From Pseudomonas spelaei (GTDB lineage Bacteria; Pseudomonadota; Gammaproteobacteria; Pseudomonadales; Pseudomonadaceae): DNA of 64,000 nucleotides. Within the stretch, counting starts at the first letter, position 1. The number at the start of each line of letters is the position of its first letter. Location of the stretch: the NCBI RefSeq assembly GCF_009724245.1, contig NZ_WNNK01000010.1, positions 1 to 64,000 of the forward strand, written 5' to 3'. The position numbers and the translations under genes were made by a program. Under the pieces are notes generated by a model, which saw only the letters and a program-made list of their open reading frames with translations, had not been told where the DNA came from and made no database searches. Of the stretch, positions 26,403 through 34,563 are shown piece after piece.

Positions 26403-27419
26403 ATGATCTTTGGTCCTGATCCTTCGGTCATCCTGCTAATAGGTGTGCTGATGTTGCTGGCAGCGCTTGCGCTGGCCGGTTTGTCAGCGTTGCTGGTGGC
26501 GTTGCTGTTCCTTCGTTCGCGCAGGCATGTTTTGGGGCATCCATGGCGCTACGGGATATTGATGCTGCTGGCGCTGGTATTCGTGGGGTTTGGCGGGCTG
26601 ATGGTGCTGGAGGATCAGCGGATCAGCGCGCAAATCGAGCAGGATCATCAGGCGCTGAATCCGCGATTGGAGCAGGACCTGCAACTGGGAGATTTTTACT
26701 TTCCGGCAGGCAGTCAGGTGCAACTGGAAACCCTGGAGCCGCTCGACTGGCAGGGCCGACCCCAGCCTCATGGTTTGCAAAGCCTGAAACTGGCCGAGCT
26801 TGCGCAGCCAATCGAAGTTCGTGGCCTGCAAGTGACGGCCATTGATTTGATGCCGGGTTACTACTCTTCGCGTTTGCGGCTCAGCCAGGAGCAGACGCTT
26901 GACGGTTGGCGCTGTGCTGCAGGCCAGTGGGTGTCGTTCAACCGTGAGCAGGAGACGATGTTGCAGCCTGATCGGTGGCGCTTTGCCCAATGTGAGCTGG
27001 CAACAGCGGTGCGGATATCGGGTATCGACTGGCCGACCGGTACGCGGGTCATGCGCAGCAGCAGAGGCTGGACCTTGCATGCAGAGGATGACGAGATGCT
27101 CGCGGTGGATGGGCTCCGCTTGGCTTATCTCAGCCTGGACCTTGATGTGCAACGGACACCCAAACGCTGGGACGGTTTGCTGGCTGCGCCGGCGAATGTC
27201 GGTGAGTGGCATTACCCCGAAGGGACCCAACTGCGTGGTAGCGCGTCGGGTGTCCTGCTCTTTTCACCTTCGGGCGCAGGCGTTGCACGCAACGAGCGCA
27301 CGGGTGAGACGGTTGCCAGTGGACGCTCCATCTTGCAGCAACGCAGTGACGGGACGTTTTTGGCGATCAAGGCCAACAGCGAGGTCGGAGTGCTTGAGTG
27401 GTCGGTACTGAGCCCTTGA
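26403..27419 (+). CDS. Unrecognised membrane protein with repeated periplasmic modules
   Basis: I do not recognise this 338-residue protein. Two hydrophobic stretches (about residues 8-37 and 49-67) separated by basic RSRRHVLGHPWR suggest two membrane helices, with the remaining ~270 residues outside the cytoplasm. The soluble part contains short related segments, FYFPAGSQVQLE, IDWPTGTRVM and WHYPEGTQLRG, spaced about 80-110 residues apart, as if a beta-rich module were repeated. It is divergent from the SPFH/NfeD pair and ends 10 bases before the convergent GspE-type gene. There is no obvious ribosome-binding site, so a later start is possible. Confidence 0.65.
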   Translation: MIFGPDPSVILLIGVLMLLAALALAGLSALLVALLFLRSRRHVLGHPWRYGILMLLALVFVGFGGLMVLEDQRISAQIEQDHQALNPRLEQDLQLGDFYFPAGSQVQLETLEPLDWQGRPQPHGLQSLKLAELAQPIEVRGLQVTAIDLMPGYYSSRLRLSQEQTLDGWRCAAGQWVSFNREQETMLQPDRWRFAQCELATAVRISGIDWPTGTRVMRSSRGWTLHAEDDEMLAVDGLRLAYLSLDLDVQRTPKRWDGLLAAPANVGEWHYPEGTQLRGSASGVLLFSPSGAGVARNERTGETVASGRSILQQRSDGTFLAIKANSEVGVLEWSVLSP

Positions 27420-27429
27420 ACAATCCTCG

Positions 27430-29169
27430 TCATCGCGCATCGCTCGGTGGCGTCACCCGCAATACCTCCTCCAGTGTCGTCAGTCCTGCCGCCACCTTGT
27501 ACGCCCCCGACAGTCGCAGGCTGCACATACCCTCCTTCAGCGCCGCACGTCGCAATGCCTGCACATCGGTATCGGCGCAGATCAATGCCTTGATGTCATC
27601 CTTCATCAACATGATTTCGTAGACCCCGGCGCGTCCGTGATAACCACTTTCCCGGCATTCCGGGCAGCCACGGGCCTGATAGATTCCTTCAGGTCTGGAG
27701 CGGGGCCAGGATTGGTTCAAGGCTTGCCAGTCGCCATCCGCCAACGCCACATGGCTTTTGCAGTGAGGGCAGAGCAAGCGCACCAGTCGCTGGGCCATGA
27801 CCCCTAGCAACGTAGCCTTGATCAGGTAGTGAGGAACACCCAGCTCCAGCAGTCGACTGATGGCGCTTGGCGCGTCGTTGGTGTGCAGGGTCGATATCAC
27901 CAGGTGCCCGGTGAGCGCCGCCTGGATAGCCATTTCGGCGGTCTCCCGATCACGGATTTCACCGATCATGATGATGTCCGGGTCCTGGCGCATCAGCGCG
28001 CGGATGCCGCTGGCAAAGGTCAGGTCGATGTTGTGCTGGACCTGCATCTGGTTGAAGGCGGGTTCTACCATTTCGATCGGGTCCTCGACCGTGCACAGGT
28101 TGATCTCTCGGGTCGCCAGCTGCTTCAAGGTGGTGTAGAGGGTGCTGGTCTTGCCCGAGCCGGTAGGGCCGGTTACCAGAATGATGCCGTTGGTTTGGCA
28201 GGTCATAGCTTGCCAGCGCTGCACATCGTCGCTGGAAAGCCCCAGTTGCTGAAAGTCTTTGTGCAACACCTGAGGGTCGAAAATCCGCATCACCAGTTTT
28301 TCGCCAAATGCGGTGGGCAGGGTCGAGAGCCGCAGCTCGACTTCACCACCCGCGGGGCTTTTGGTCTTCACCCGGCCGTCCTGGGGTTTGCGTTTTTCGG
28401 CGACGTTCATACGCCCCAGGCTTTTCAGGCGGCTGACCACTGCCATCGTCACGTGGGCTGGGAATTGATAGACGTCGTGGAGCAGGCCGTCGATGCGAAA
28501 ACGCACACGGCCCTGATCGCGACAAGGCTCGATATGAATATCACTGGCACGCTGGCCGAATGCATATTGCAGCAGCCAGTCGACGATATTGACGATGTGC
28601 GCGTCGTTGGCGTCGGGCTCCTGGTCGCTGGCGCCGAGGTTGAGTAACTGTTCGATAGTGGAAGCAGGGCTTGGTTGATCCGCACTGGAGGCGCCGCTTA
28701 CTGATTTTGCCAGCCGGTAAAACGCCACGGTGCAACGTGCAATGGCCTGGGGGTTGGCCACCACTCGCCTGATCGAGCGCCTCAAGACGTGGGCCAGCCC
28801 CGCTTCCCAGCTACTCACATGAGGCTGGGCGCTGGCGACGGTAACGGTATCGGCATCCACCGCCACCGCGAGAATCCCGTGGCGTTGGGCAAAGGCGTAG
28901 GACATCAACGGCACCACGGTCGCCACGTCGATCTTTAACGGGTCAATCCGCAGGTAGGGCTGGCCAACGTGGCGAGCGAGCCATTCGGTCAGGGTTTCCA
29001 GGGATAACCCCTGGCAGGCGATGCATTCCAAGGGATGTAGCGCGTTGTTCGTCGTCGTGCTCGATAAGCGTTGCGCCACATCGGTAGGTATCAGCCCCTG
29101 ATCGACCAGAGCCGGCAACAGCTGATCGAGTTCCAGCAGGTGATCCTGAGGGTTTGGGGCAACGGACAT
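27430..29169 (-). CDS. Type II secretion / type IV pilus-type ATPase (GspE/PilB family), orphan
   Basis: A 579-residue secretion ATPase. Residues ~1-150 form the N-terminal docking domain (MshEN-like), and ~180-560 the ATPase domain. Walker A is GPTGSGKT (334-341), the Asp box is near IEDP-like VEDPIEM, and Walker B is DPDIIMIGEIRD. A four-cysteine zinc motif CPHC...CPEC near residues 475-520 is present as in GspE/PilB. No pilin, platform, secretin or peptidase gene is nearby, so its machine must be encoded elsewhere. The ATG at 29169 is favoured over one 18 bases upstream, which is also possible. Confidence 0.88.
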   Translation of the reverse strand: MSVAPNPQDHLLELDQLLPALVDQGLIPTDVAQRLSSTTTNNALHPLECIACQGLSLETLTEWLARHVGQPYLRIDPLKIDVATVVPLMSYAFAQRHGILAVAVDADTVTVASAQPHVSSWEAGLAHVLRRSIRRVVANPQAIARCTVAFYRLAKSVSGASSADQPSPASTIEQLLNLGASDQEPDANDAHIVNIVDWLLQYAFGQRASDIHIEPCRDQGRVRFRIDGLLHDVYQFPAHVTMAVVSRLKSLGRMNVAEKRKPQDGRVKTKSPAGGEVELRLSTLPTAFGEKLVMRIFDPQVLHKDFQQLGLSSDDVQRWQAMTCQTNGIILVTGPTGSGKTSTLYTTLKQLATREINLCTVEDPIEMVEPAFNQMQVQHNIDLTFASGIRALMRQDPDIIMIGEIRDRETAEMAIQAALTGHLVISTLHTNDAPSAISRLLELGVPHYLIKATLLGVMAQRLVRLLCPHCKSHVALADGDWQALNQSWPRSRPEGIYQARGCPECRESGYHGRAGVYEIMLMKDDIKALICADTDVQALRRAALKEGMCSLRLSGAYKVAAGLTTLEEVLRVTPPSDAR

Positions 29170-29254
29170 GGAGGCTTTCCTGGGCAACGTTTAGGCGTAG
29201 TCCCCAGCCTAGTCATGTCTTGAACATCGCCCTCCAGGGGTTTATTGCAGGCTT

Positions 29255-29593
29255 TTACTGACTGGCAGCTTGCACGGCCTGAGGCCGCGCCAATTCAGTC
29301 GGTCGCAGTTCCAGCGAGCAAACGCTGATCAGGTTACGAAGTTTTTCACCGATCACCTGGGCCCGGTGCCAGCTCAAGACGTCTATCACGATATCGATCG
29401 CCAGCACGTCATCTTCGCGCAGCACATTCACTTCCCTCGGGACGAGGAATTGCAGGGCGAAATAGTTGAGCACCCGACACAACACGTCAGGTTCTGCTTC
29501 TGCGAGGATCTGATAGTGGACTTGGCAATGAGCACTATTGACGGCCCAGGCGTCGACGCGAGGGGCGGGGCTGCTGGCTTCGACTGCGTGCAT
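29255..29593 (-). CDS. Small ACT-like protein divergent from an Lrp regulator
   Basis: A 112-residue protein with a beta-alpha-beta pattern (QVHYQILAEAEPDVLCRVLNYFALQF, then a second strand pair) reminiscent of the ACT amino-acid-binding fold; the resemblance is moderate. No enzyme domain is fused to it. It is divergent from the Lrp/AsnC gene with a 127-base shared promoter region, so the Lrp protein may control it in response to an amino acid. The gene ends within the promoter region of gspE-like gene's transcript, transcribed in the same direction. Confidence 0.6.
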   Translation of the reverse strand: MHAVEASSPAPRVDAWAVNSAHCQVHYQILAEAEPDVLCRVLNYFALQFLVPREVNVLREDDVLAIDIVIDVLSWHRAQVIGEKLRNLISVCSLELRPTELARPQAVQAASQ

Positions 29594-29720
29594 GAAGACT
29601 CTCCGGATTCGACTGGGGAAATTTTTACATTCGCCTCGGGAGATTTCTTATCTAAGATTGGCAAAATAAGCCGATAAACGAATCAATAAATTCGTATAGG
29701 TCATAGTTAAAGGTATTTTT

Positions 29721-30194
29721 ATGCACAGTGAGCTGGACGTGTACGATCGACGCATCCTGGCGTTGTTGCAGGAAGACGCTTCCCTTTCCAGCGCGCAGAT
29801 CGCCGAACAGGTTGGCCTGTCGCAGTCACCGTGCTGGCGGCGGATTCAGCGGCTCAAGGAGGAGGGGGTGATTCGTGGCCAGGTGACGTTGCTGGATCGC
29901 AAGAAGATTGGCCTGAATACGCAGATTTTTGCCGAGGTCAAACTCAATGCCCACGGACGCTCCAACTTTACCGAGTTCACCGAGGCGATTCGGGGTTTTC
30001 CGGAAGTACTGGAGTGTTATGTGCTGATGGGCGCGGTGGATTTCTTGTTGCGGATTGTCACGTCGGACATTGAGGCGTATGAGCGGTTTTTCTTCGAGAA
30101 GCTATCGATGGTACCGGGGATTCAGGAGGTCAACTCCATCGTGGCGCTGTCGGAGATCAAGTCGACGACCAGTTTGCCGGTGATGCGCGGGTAG
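29721..30194 (+). CDS. Lrp/AsnC-family transcriptional regulator
   Basis: A 157-residue feast/famine regulator. The N-terminal winged helix (LDVYDRRILALLQEDASLSSAQIAEQVGLSQSPCWRRIQRLKEEGVI) is followed by the RAM ligand domain (~68-150) with EVLECYVLMGAVDFLLRIV and the terminal VNSIVALSEIKSTTSLPV signature. The start ATG has AAAGGT upstream. Likely a local regulator: the divergent ACT-like gene is the obvious candidate target, together with its own promoter. The ligand cannot be told from sequence. Confidence 0.93.
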   Translation: MHSELDVYDRRILALLQEDASLSSAQIAEQVGLSQSPCWRRIQRLKEEGVIRGQVTLLDRKKIGLNTQIFAEVKLNAHGRSNFTEFTEAIRGFPEVLECYVLMGAVDFLLRIVTSDIEAYERFFFEKLSMVPGIQEVNSIVALSEIKSTTSLPVMRG

Positions 30195-30218
30195 GTTTTG
30201 CGGTGTTGGTATTGGCCC

Positions 30219-30291
30219 CATCGCGGGCAAGCCCGCTCCCACACAGGTCTGGTGTATACCATCCAATGTGGGAGCGGGCTTGCCCGCGATG
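30219..30291. repeat. REPIN 3 (GTGGGAGCGGGCTTGCCCGCGATG type)
   Basis: Arms CATCGCGGGCAAGCCCGCTCCCAC and GTGGGAGCGGGCTTGCCCGCGATG are perfect inverted copies, 24 bases each, around a 25-base centre. It lies between convergent genes, right after the Lrp gene and before the end of the CYTH/CHAD gene. Confidence 0.92.
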
Positions 30292-30297
30292 ACGGTT

Positions 30298-31665
30298 TTA
30301 CAGACGCAGCAACATCTTCCACGCCCGGTTCTGATACACCGCAATCGCCTGATGCATACGTGCATCCAGCGACTCATCGGTAATCGGCTGGTTGGCCAAT
30401 AGCGCCAATTTGTTCAGCTCGCCATACAGGCGATCCAGTTCCGGGATGTCCACCACCTGGCGCGCATGGTGCAGCCACGCCTGGATGCGTTCGATGCGCG
30501 GCAGTTGCTCAGCCAGGTCTTCCGGCTGTTGCTGGTAACGCGGCAGTTGCAGGGCGACTGCTTCGTCGGCCAGCAGGCGTGGCAGCCAGTTGGTGATTTG
30601 TGCTGCGCCCTGACGGTTGCCGCGCACGTTGCGGTTGGCGGTCCAGGTACGAGCCAGCAGCCAGCGCGAGAGGTTCAGGGAGAACAGGCCCCAGCGCACG
30701 TCTTCCAGTTCTTCGGCGAACTGTTCCGGCGCGGCTTTGCGTATGTCTTCGTCGTCGTCACCGGCCTGGACCAACGGACGCCAGTCTTCCAGCAGGGCAT
30801 CCAGCGCCGCACGCAGGTCACTGGTGGATTGACGCGGGGCAGCCTGGCCGAGGCTGCCGATCAAGGCGCGCAGTTCACCGAGGTTTTCCACCCAGTCCTG
30901 CAACAGGCGCCAGTGGCCATTGAAACGGTACTGTTCAGCCAGGCGCTGGCTGCTGCCCAGCAAGTGCCAGGTCAGGGCGGCGAAGACATCGTCCAGCGGC
31001 ATTTCGGCATGCAGCACCGGCGCTGGCAGGCTCAGGGAGTAGCTGTTGGCGTCGAACAGGCGGTAGCCGCGCTCAGCCTTGCTGATATCGCAGGGCATCA
31101 GTGCCAGGGTCGCCGCCAATTCAGCGGCCAGTTCCAGCAGTGCGGCCGGGTCGCCTTCACGCAGCTCCAGTTCCAGCTCGCAGATTTCTTCTTTTTGCTT
31201 GCCGGCGATCACCTGGCCCAGGTCCAGGGCGGCTTCGATCACCACTTTGGCCTTGCCGCGGCCCCAGGCAATTTCGGCGCGCTCGCGAACGAAATCGGTG
31301 GTGAAGATTGGCTTGAGGGTTTTCTTGTCCAGCTCGGCCAGTTGCTCGGGCCAGCATTCGCCGTCGAGTTTCTTCACGTCGAGCTTGGCTTTGGGCAGTT
31401 TCCAGTCGTACTCATTACGTTCCGACAAGCCGGCGACGCTGTGGCCACGGGTCTTGAGGGTCTGGATCACTTCGTCGCCGTCTTTGCGCAGGCGCAGGGC
31501 CACTTTGGCCTGGGCGAGGTCGCGCTCAGGGGTGTCGAAGTACTGGTTCATCAACTCACGGCGTTCCCAGCCACTTTTGTTGCGTTTTTTCAGTAACGGG
31601 TGCTCACGCAGCGCGGCGAGGGTTTCGCGGCTGACGCGGAGCTTGATTTCGGTTTCTTTCTGCAT
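30298..31665 (-). CDS. CYTH/CHAD-domain protein (inorganic triphosphatase YgiF-like)
   Basis: A 455-residue protein. The CYTH domain (~1-200) has the ExExK triphosphate-binding motif in KETEIKLRV at the very start and further charged tunnel strands such as LRLRKDGDEVIQTLKT. The CHAD domain (~220-450) is helical and His/Lys/Arg-rich, often binding polyphosphate. Such proteins hydrolyse inorganic triphosphate or act in polyphosphate metabolism. The ATG at 31665 gives MQKETEIKLR, as in homologues; a longer frame to 31749 has no support. It is monocistronic and divergent from argE. Confidence 0.92.
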   Translation of the reverse strand: MQKETEIKLRVSRETLAALREHPLLKKRNKSGWERRELMNQYFDTPERDLAQAKVALRLRKDGDEVIQTLKTRGHSVAGLSERNEYDWKLPKAKLDVKKLDGECWPEQLAELDKKTLKPIFTTDFVRERAEIAWGRGKAKVVIEAALDLGQVIAGKQKEEICELELELREGDPAALLELAAELAATLALMPCDISKAERGYRLFDANSYSLSLPAPVLHAEMPLDDVFAALTWHLLGSSQRLAEQYRFNGHWRLLQDWVENLGELRALIGSLGQAAPRQSTSDLRAALDALLEDWRPLVQAGDDDEDIRKAAPEQFAEELEDVRWGLFSLNLSRWLLARTWTANRNVRGNRQGAAQITNWLPRLLADEAVALQLPRYQQQPEDLAEQLPRIERIQAWLHHARQVVDIPELDRLYGELNKLALLANQPITDESLDARMHQAIAVYQNRAWKMLLRL

Positions 31666-31763
31666 GGCCGGAAAATCCAGGATCGGGAGCGCAGCCGGGG
31701 AAATGTGTGGCTGCCAAGGTCGTGCAGTGTACAGGACTGAGCCGGGCAACGCGCCGCAACGGT

Positions 31764-31792
31764 TTATTGTGCGGCGCAGATAGCTCTATGAT
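31764..31792 (+). promoter_or_regulatory. Candidate promoter of argE
   Basis: TATGAT (31787-31792) is a good -10, with TTATTG 17 bases upstream as a weak -35. It lies 32 bases before the argE start in the divergent gap. Confidence 0.4.
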
Positions 31793-31824
31793 GGGTTTCA
31801 TCTGTGGAAGTTGAGAGACCGCGC

Positions 31825-32973
31825 ATGCCGTTACCGTCCATGAAAGAGCAGTTTGCCGCGCTGATTGCCGCGCCTTCGGTCAGTTGCACCCAGGCGTCTC
31901 TCGATCAATCCAACCGTCCGGTGATTGATTTGCTCGCCACATGGCTGGGGGATCTGGGCTTTGCCTGCGACATCCAGCAGGTCAGCCCCGGAAAATTCAA
32001 CCTGCTCGCCAGCTTCGGCACTGGCCCTGGCGGCCTGGTGCTCGCCGGGCATAGCGATACCGTGCCTTACGACGGCGCCCTGTGGCAGACCGATCCGCTC
32101 AAGTTGACGGAAGTAGACGGCCGTTGGGTAGGACTGGGCAGTTGCGACATGAAGGGCTTTTTCGCCTTGGTGATCGAAGCCGTACAGCCGTTGCTGGACC
32201 AACCCTTCAAGCAACCCTTGTTGATCCTCGCCACCTGCGACGAAGAAAGCTCCATGGCCGGCGCCCGTGCGCTGGCCGAGGCCGGTCGCCCATTGGGCCG
32301 TGCGGCAGTGATCGGTGAACCCACCGGCCTCAAGCCGATTCGCCTGCACAAGGGCGTGATGATGGAGCGCATCGACATCCTCGGGCAAAGCGGCCATTCG
32401 TCGGACCCGAGCCTGGGCCACAGCGCGCTGGAGGCCATGCACGATGCCATCGGCGAACTGCGAGGCTTGCGCCTGGCCTGGCAGCGGGAATACCGCAATC
32501 CGCAATTCAGCGTGCCCCAGCCGACCATGAACTTCGGTTGTATCCACGGTGGTGACAACCCCAACCGTATTTGTGGCCAGTGCTCCCTGGAGTTCGACCT
32601 GCGGCCCTTGCCCGGTATGGATCCCCAGGTGCTGCGCGCGGCCATCCGGCAGAAGCTTGAACCCTTGGCCGAGCGCCATCAGGTGAAGATCGACTACGCG
32701 CCGCTGTTCCCGGAAGTGCCGCCCTTTGAGCAGGCCGAAGATGCAGAACTGGTGCGGGTTGCGGAACGACTCACCGGCCATCGTGCCGAAGCAGTAGCGT
32801 TTGGCACCGAAGCGCCTTATCTTCAGCGCCTTGGTTGCGAAACCCTGGTGCTTGGCCCTGGCGATATCGCCTGCGCCCACCAGCCTGGCGAGTACCTTGA
32901 AATGTCACGCTTGACGCCTACAGTGCGTCTATTGCGGGAACTGATTGAGCATTACTGCCTGAAACCTGCATAA
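31825..32973 (+). CDS. argE: Acetylornithine deacetylase ArgE
   Basis: M20-family zinc hydrolase that frees ornithine from N-acetylornithine in arginine synthesis. The 382 residues carry the metal-ligand motifs AGHSDTVP (His-X-Asp), SCDMKGF (second Asp) and TCDEESSMAG (Glu-Glu), in order. The ATG at 31825 with GAGAGACC upstream is favoured; a GTG at 31804 would add seven residues. argA follows after 134 bases, so the two arginine genes probably form one unit or have paired promoters. Confidence 0.94.
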   Translation: MPLPSMKEQFAALIAAPSVSCTQASLDQSNRPVIDLLATWLGDLGFACDIQQVSPGKFNLLASFGTGPGGLVLAGHSDTVPYDGALWQTDPLKLTEVDGRWVGLGSCDMKGFFALVIEAVQPLLDQPFKQPLLILATCDEESSMAGARALAEAGRPLGRAAVIGEPTGLKPIRLHKGVMMERIDILGQSGHSSDPSLGHSALEAMHDAIGELRGLRLAWQREYRNPQFSVPQPTMNFGCIHGGDNPNRICGQCSLEFDLRPLPGMDPQVLRAAIRQKLEPLAERHQVKIDYAPLFPEVPPFEQAEDAELVRVAERLTGHRAEAVAFGTEAPYLQRLGCETLVLGPGDIACAHQPGEYLEMSRLTPTVRLLRELIEHYCLKPA

Positions 32974-33107
32974 ATTAACCACGGCCCATCCGTACATAAA
33001 GGAGAGCGAGCGTGTCGCCAAGCCTGTTCCGACGATAACCATCAGCCCGCTGTGCGTTTTCACGATTCATCCTCTATCGGCTGCTTTTTATTACAGGCCC
33101 AGGTTTT

Positions 33108-34406
33108 ATGCCCGAATACGTCAATTGGCTTCGTCACGCTTCGCCCTACATCAATGCCCACCGCGACTGCACCTTTGTGGTCATGCTGCCGGGCGACGGT
33201 GTGGATCATCCGAACTTCGGCAACATCGTCCATGACCTGGTGCTGCTCCACAGCCTTGGTGTGCGGCTGGTGCTGGTCCATGGTTCGCGTCCGCAAATCG
33301 AAACCCGCCTCGCCGCCCGCGGCCTGACCCCGCATTACCACGAAGGCCTGCGCATCACTGATGCTGCGACCCTGGAGTGTGTAATCGACGCGGTCGGCCA
33401 TCTGCGTATCGCTATCGAAGCGCGGCTTTCCATGGACATGGCCTCGTCGCCGATGCAGGGCTCGCGCCTGCGGGTGGCCAGCGGCAATCTGGTGACCGCG
33501 CGTCCCATCGGTGTGCTGGAGGGCGTCGACTATCACCACACCGGCGAAGTGCGTCGGGTTGACCGCAAGGGCATCAATCGCCTGTTGGACGAACGCTCCA
33601 TCGTGCTGTTGTCGCCACTGGGTTACTCGCCCACCGGAGAAATCTTCAACCTGGCTTGTGAAGACGTCGCTACCCGTGCCGCCATCGACCTGGGCGCGGA
33701 CAAGCTGTTGCTGTTTGGTGCTGACCTGGGCCTGATCGACGAGAACGGCCGTCTGGTGCGTGAACTGCGGCCGCAGCAAGTGCCGGCGCATCTGCAGCGC
33801 TTGGGCAACAACTATCAGGCGGAACTGCTCGACGCAGCGGCCGAAGCTTGCCGTGGCGGAGTAGGGCGCAGCCATATCGTCAGCTATGTCGAAGATGGCG
33901 CACTGCTCACCGAACTGTTTACCCGTGACGGTGGCGGTACGCTGGTGGCCCAGGAACAGTTTGAACTGGTGCGTGAAGCCGCGATTGAAGACGTCGGCGG
34001 CTTGCTGGACTTGATCAGCCCGCTGGAAGAGCAGGGCATTCTGGTGCGCCGTTCCCGGGAAGTGCTGGAGCGGGAAATCGAGCAGTTCAGTGTGGTTGAG
34101 CGTGAGGGGATGATCATCGCCTGTGCGGCGCTGTATCAGATTGCCGACTCGGACGCTGGTGAGCTGGCTTGCCTGGCGGTCAATCCGGAGTACCGTCATG
34201 GCGGCCGGGGTGATGAGTTGCTGGAGCGCATCGAAACCCGCGCCCGGGCACAGGGTTTGAAGACGTTGTTCGTCCTCACCACCCGTACAGCCCACTGGTT
34301 CCGCGAGCGGGGCTTTGTGCCCAGCAGCGTGGACCGGCTGCCGTCAGCGCGGGCCTCGCTGTACAACTTTCAGCGTAATTCGAAGATCTTCGAGAAGGCG
34401 TTGTAA
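33108..34406 (+). CDS. argA: N-acetylglutamate synthase ArgA
   Basis: First committed enzyme of arginine synthesis, making N-acetylglutamate from glutamate and acetyl-CoA. The 432-residue protein has an amino-acid-kinase-like N-terminal domain (~20-280, including LVHGSRPQIETRLAARG) which binds arginine for feedback control, then a GNAT acetyltransferase domain (~290-430) with the acetyl-CoA loop near NPEYRHGGRGDELLERIE. Start ATG at 33108, with no strong ribosome-binding site. Downstream lies a REPIN. Confidence 0.95.
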   Translation: MPEYVNWLRHASPYINAHRDCTFVVMLPGDGVDHPNFGNIVHDLVLLHSLGVRLVLVHGSRPQIETRLAARGLTPHYHEGLRITDAATLECVIDAVGHLRIAIEARLSMDMASSPMQGSRLRVASGNLVTARPIGVLEGVDYHHTGEVRRVDRKGINRLLDERSIVLLSPLGYSPTGEIFNLACEDVATRAAIDLGADKLLLFGADLGLIDENGRLVRELRPQQVPAHLQRLGNNYQAELLDAAAEACRGGVGRSHIVSYVEDGALLTELFTRDGGGTLVAQEQFELVREAAIEDVGGLLDLISPLEEQGILVRRSREVLEREIEQFSVVEREGMIIACAALYQIADSDAGELACLAVNPEYRHGGRGDELLERIETRARAQGLKTLFVLTTRTAHWFRERGFVPSSVDRLPSARASLYNFQRNSKIFEKAL

Positions 34407-34436
34407 GCCTGATCTTCGATACGCCGTAGATCTAAT

Positions 34437-34539
34437 GTGGGAGCTGGCTTGCCAGCGATAGCAGTGCGTCAGTCACTTTATTGGGTGGCTGACCCGCCGC
34501 TATCGCGAGCAAGTCGAATCGTTGCACCGCCGCTCCCAC
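34437..34539. repeat. REPIN 4, with asymmetric right arm
   Basis: Left arm GTGGGAGCTGGCTTGCCAGCGATAGC. The right arm starts GCTATCGCGAGCAAG but then carries TCGAATCGTTGCACCG before the terminal CCGCTCCCACC. The interior insertion breaks the hairpin, and I recall this variant as widespread in fluorescent pseudomonads. A preceding flank ATACGCCGTAGATCTAA is shared with REPIN 2. Confidence 0.8.
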
Positions 34540-34563
34540 CGTATTGTTTGCGGTGTGCCAGGT

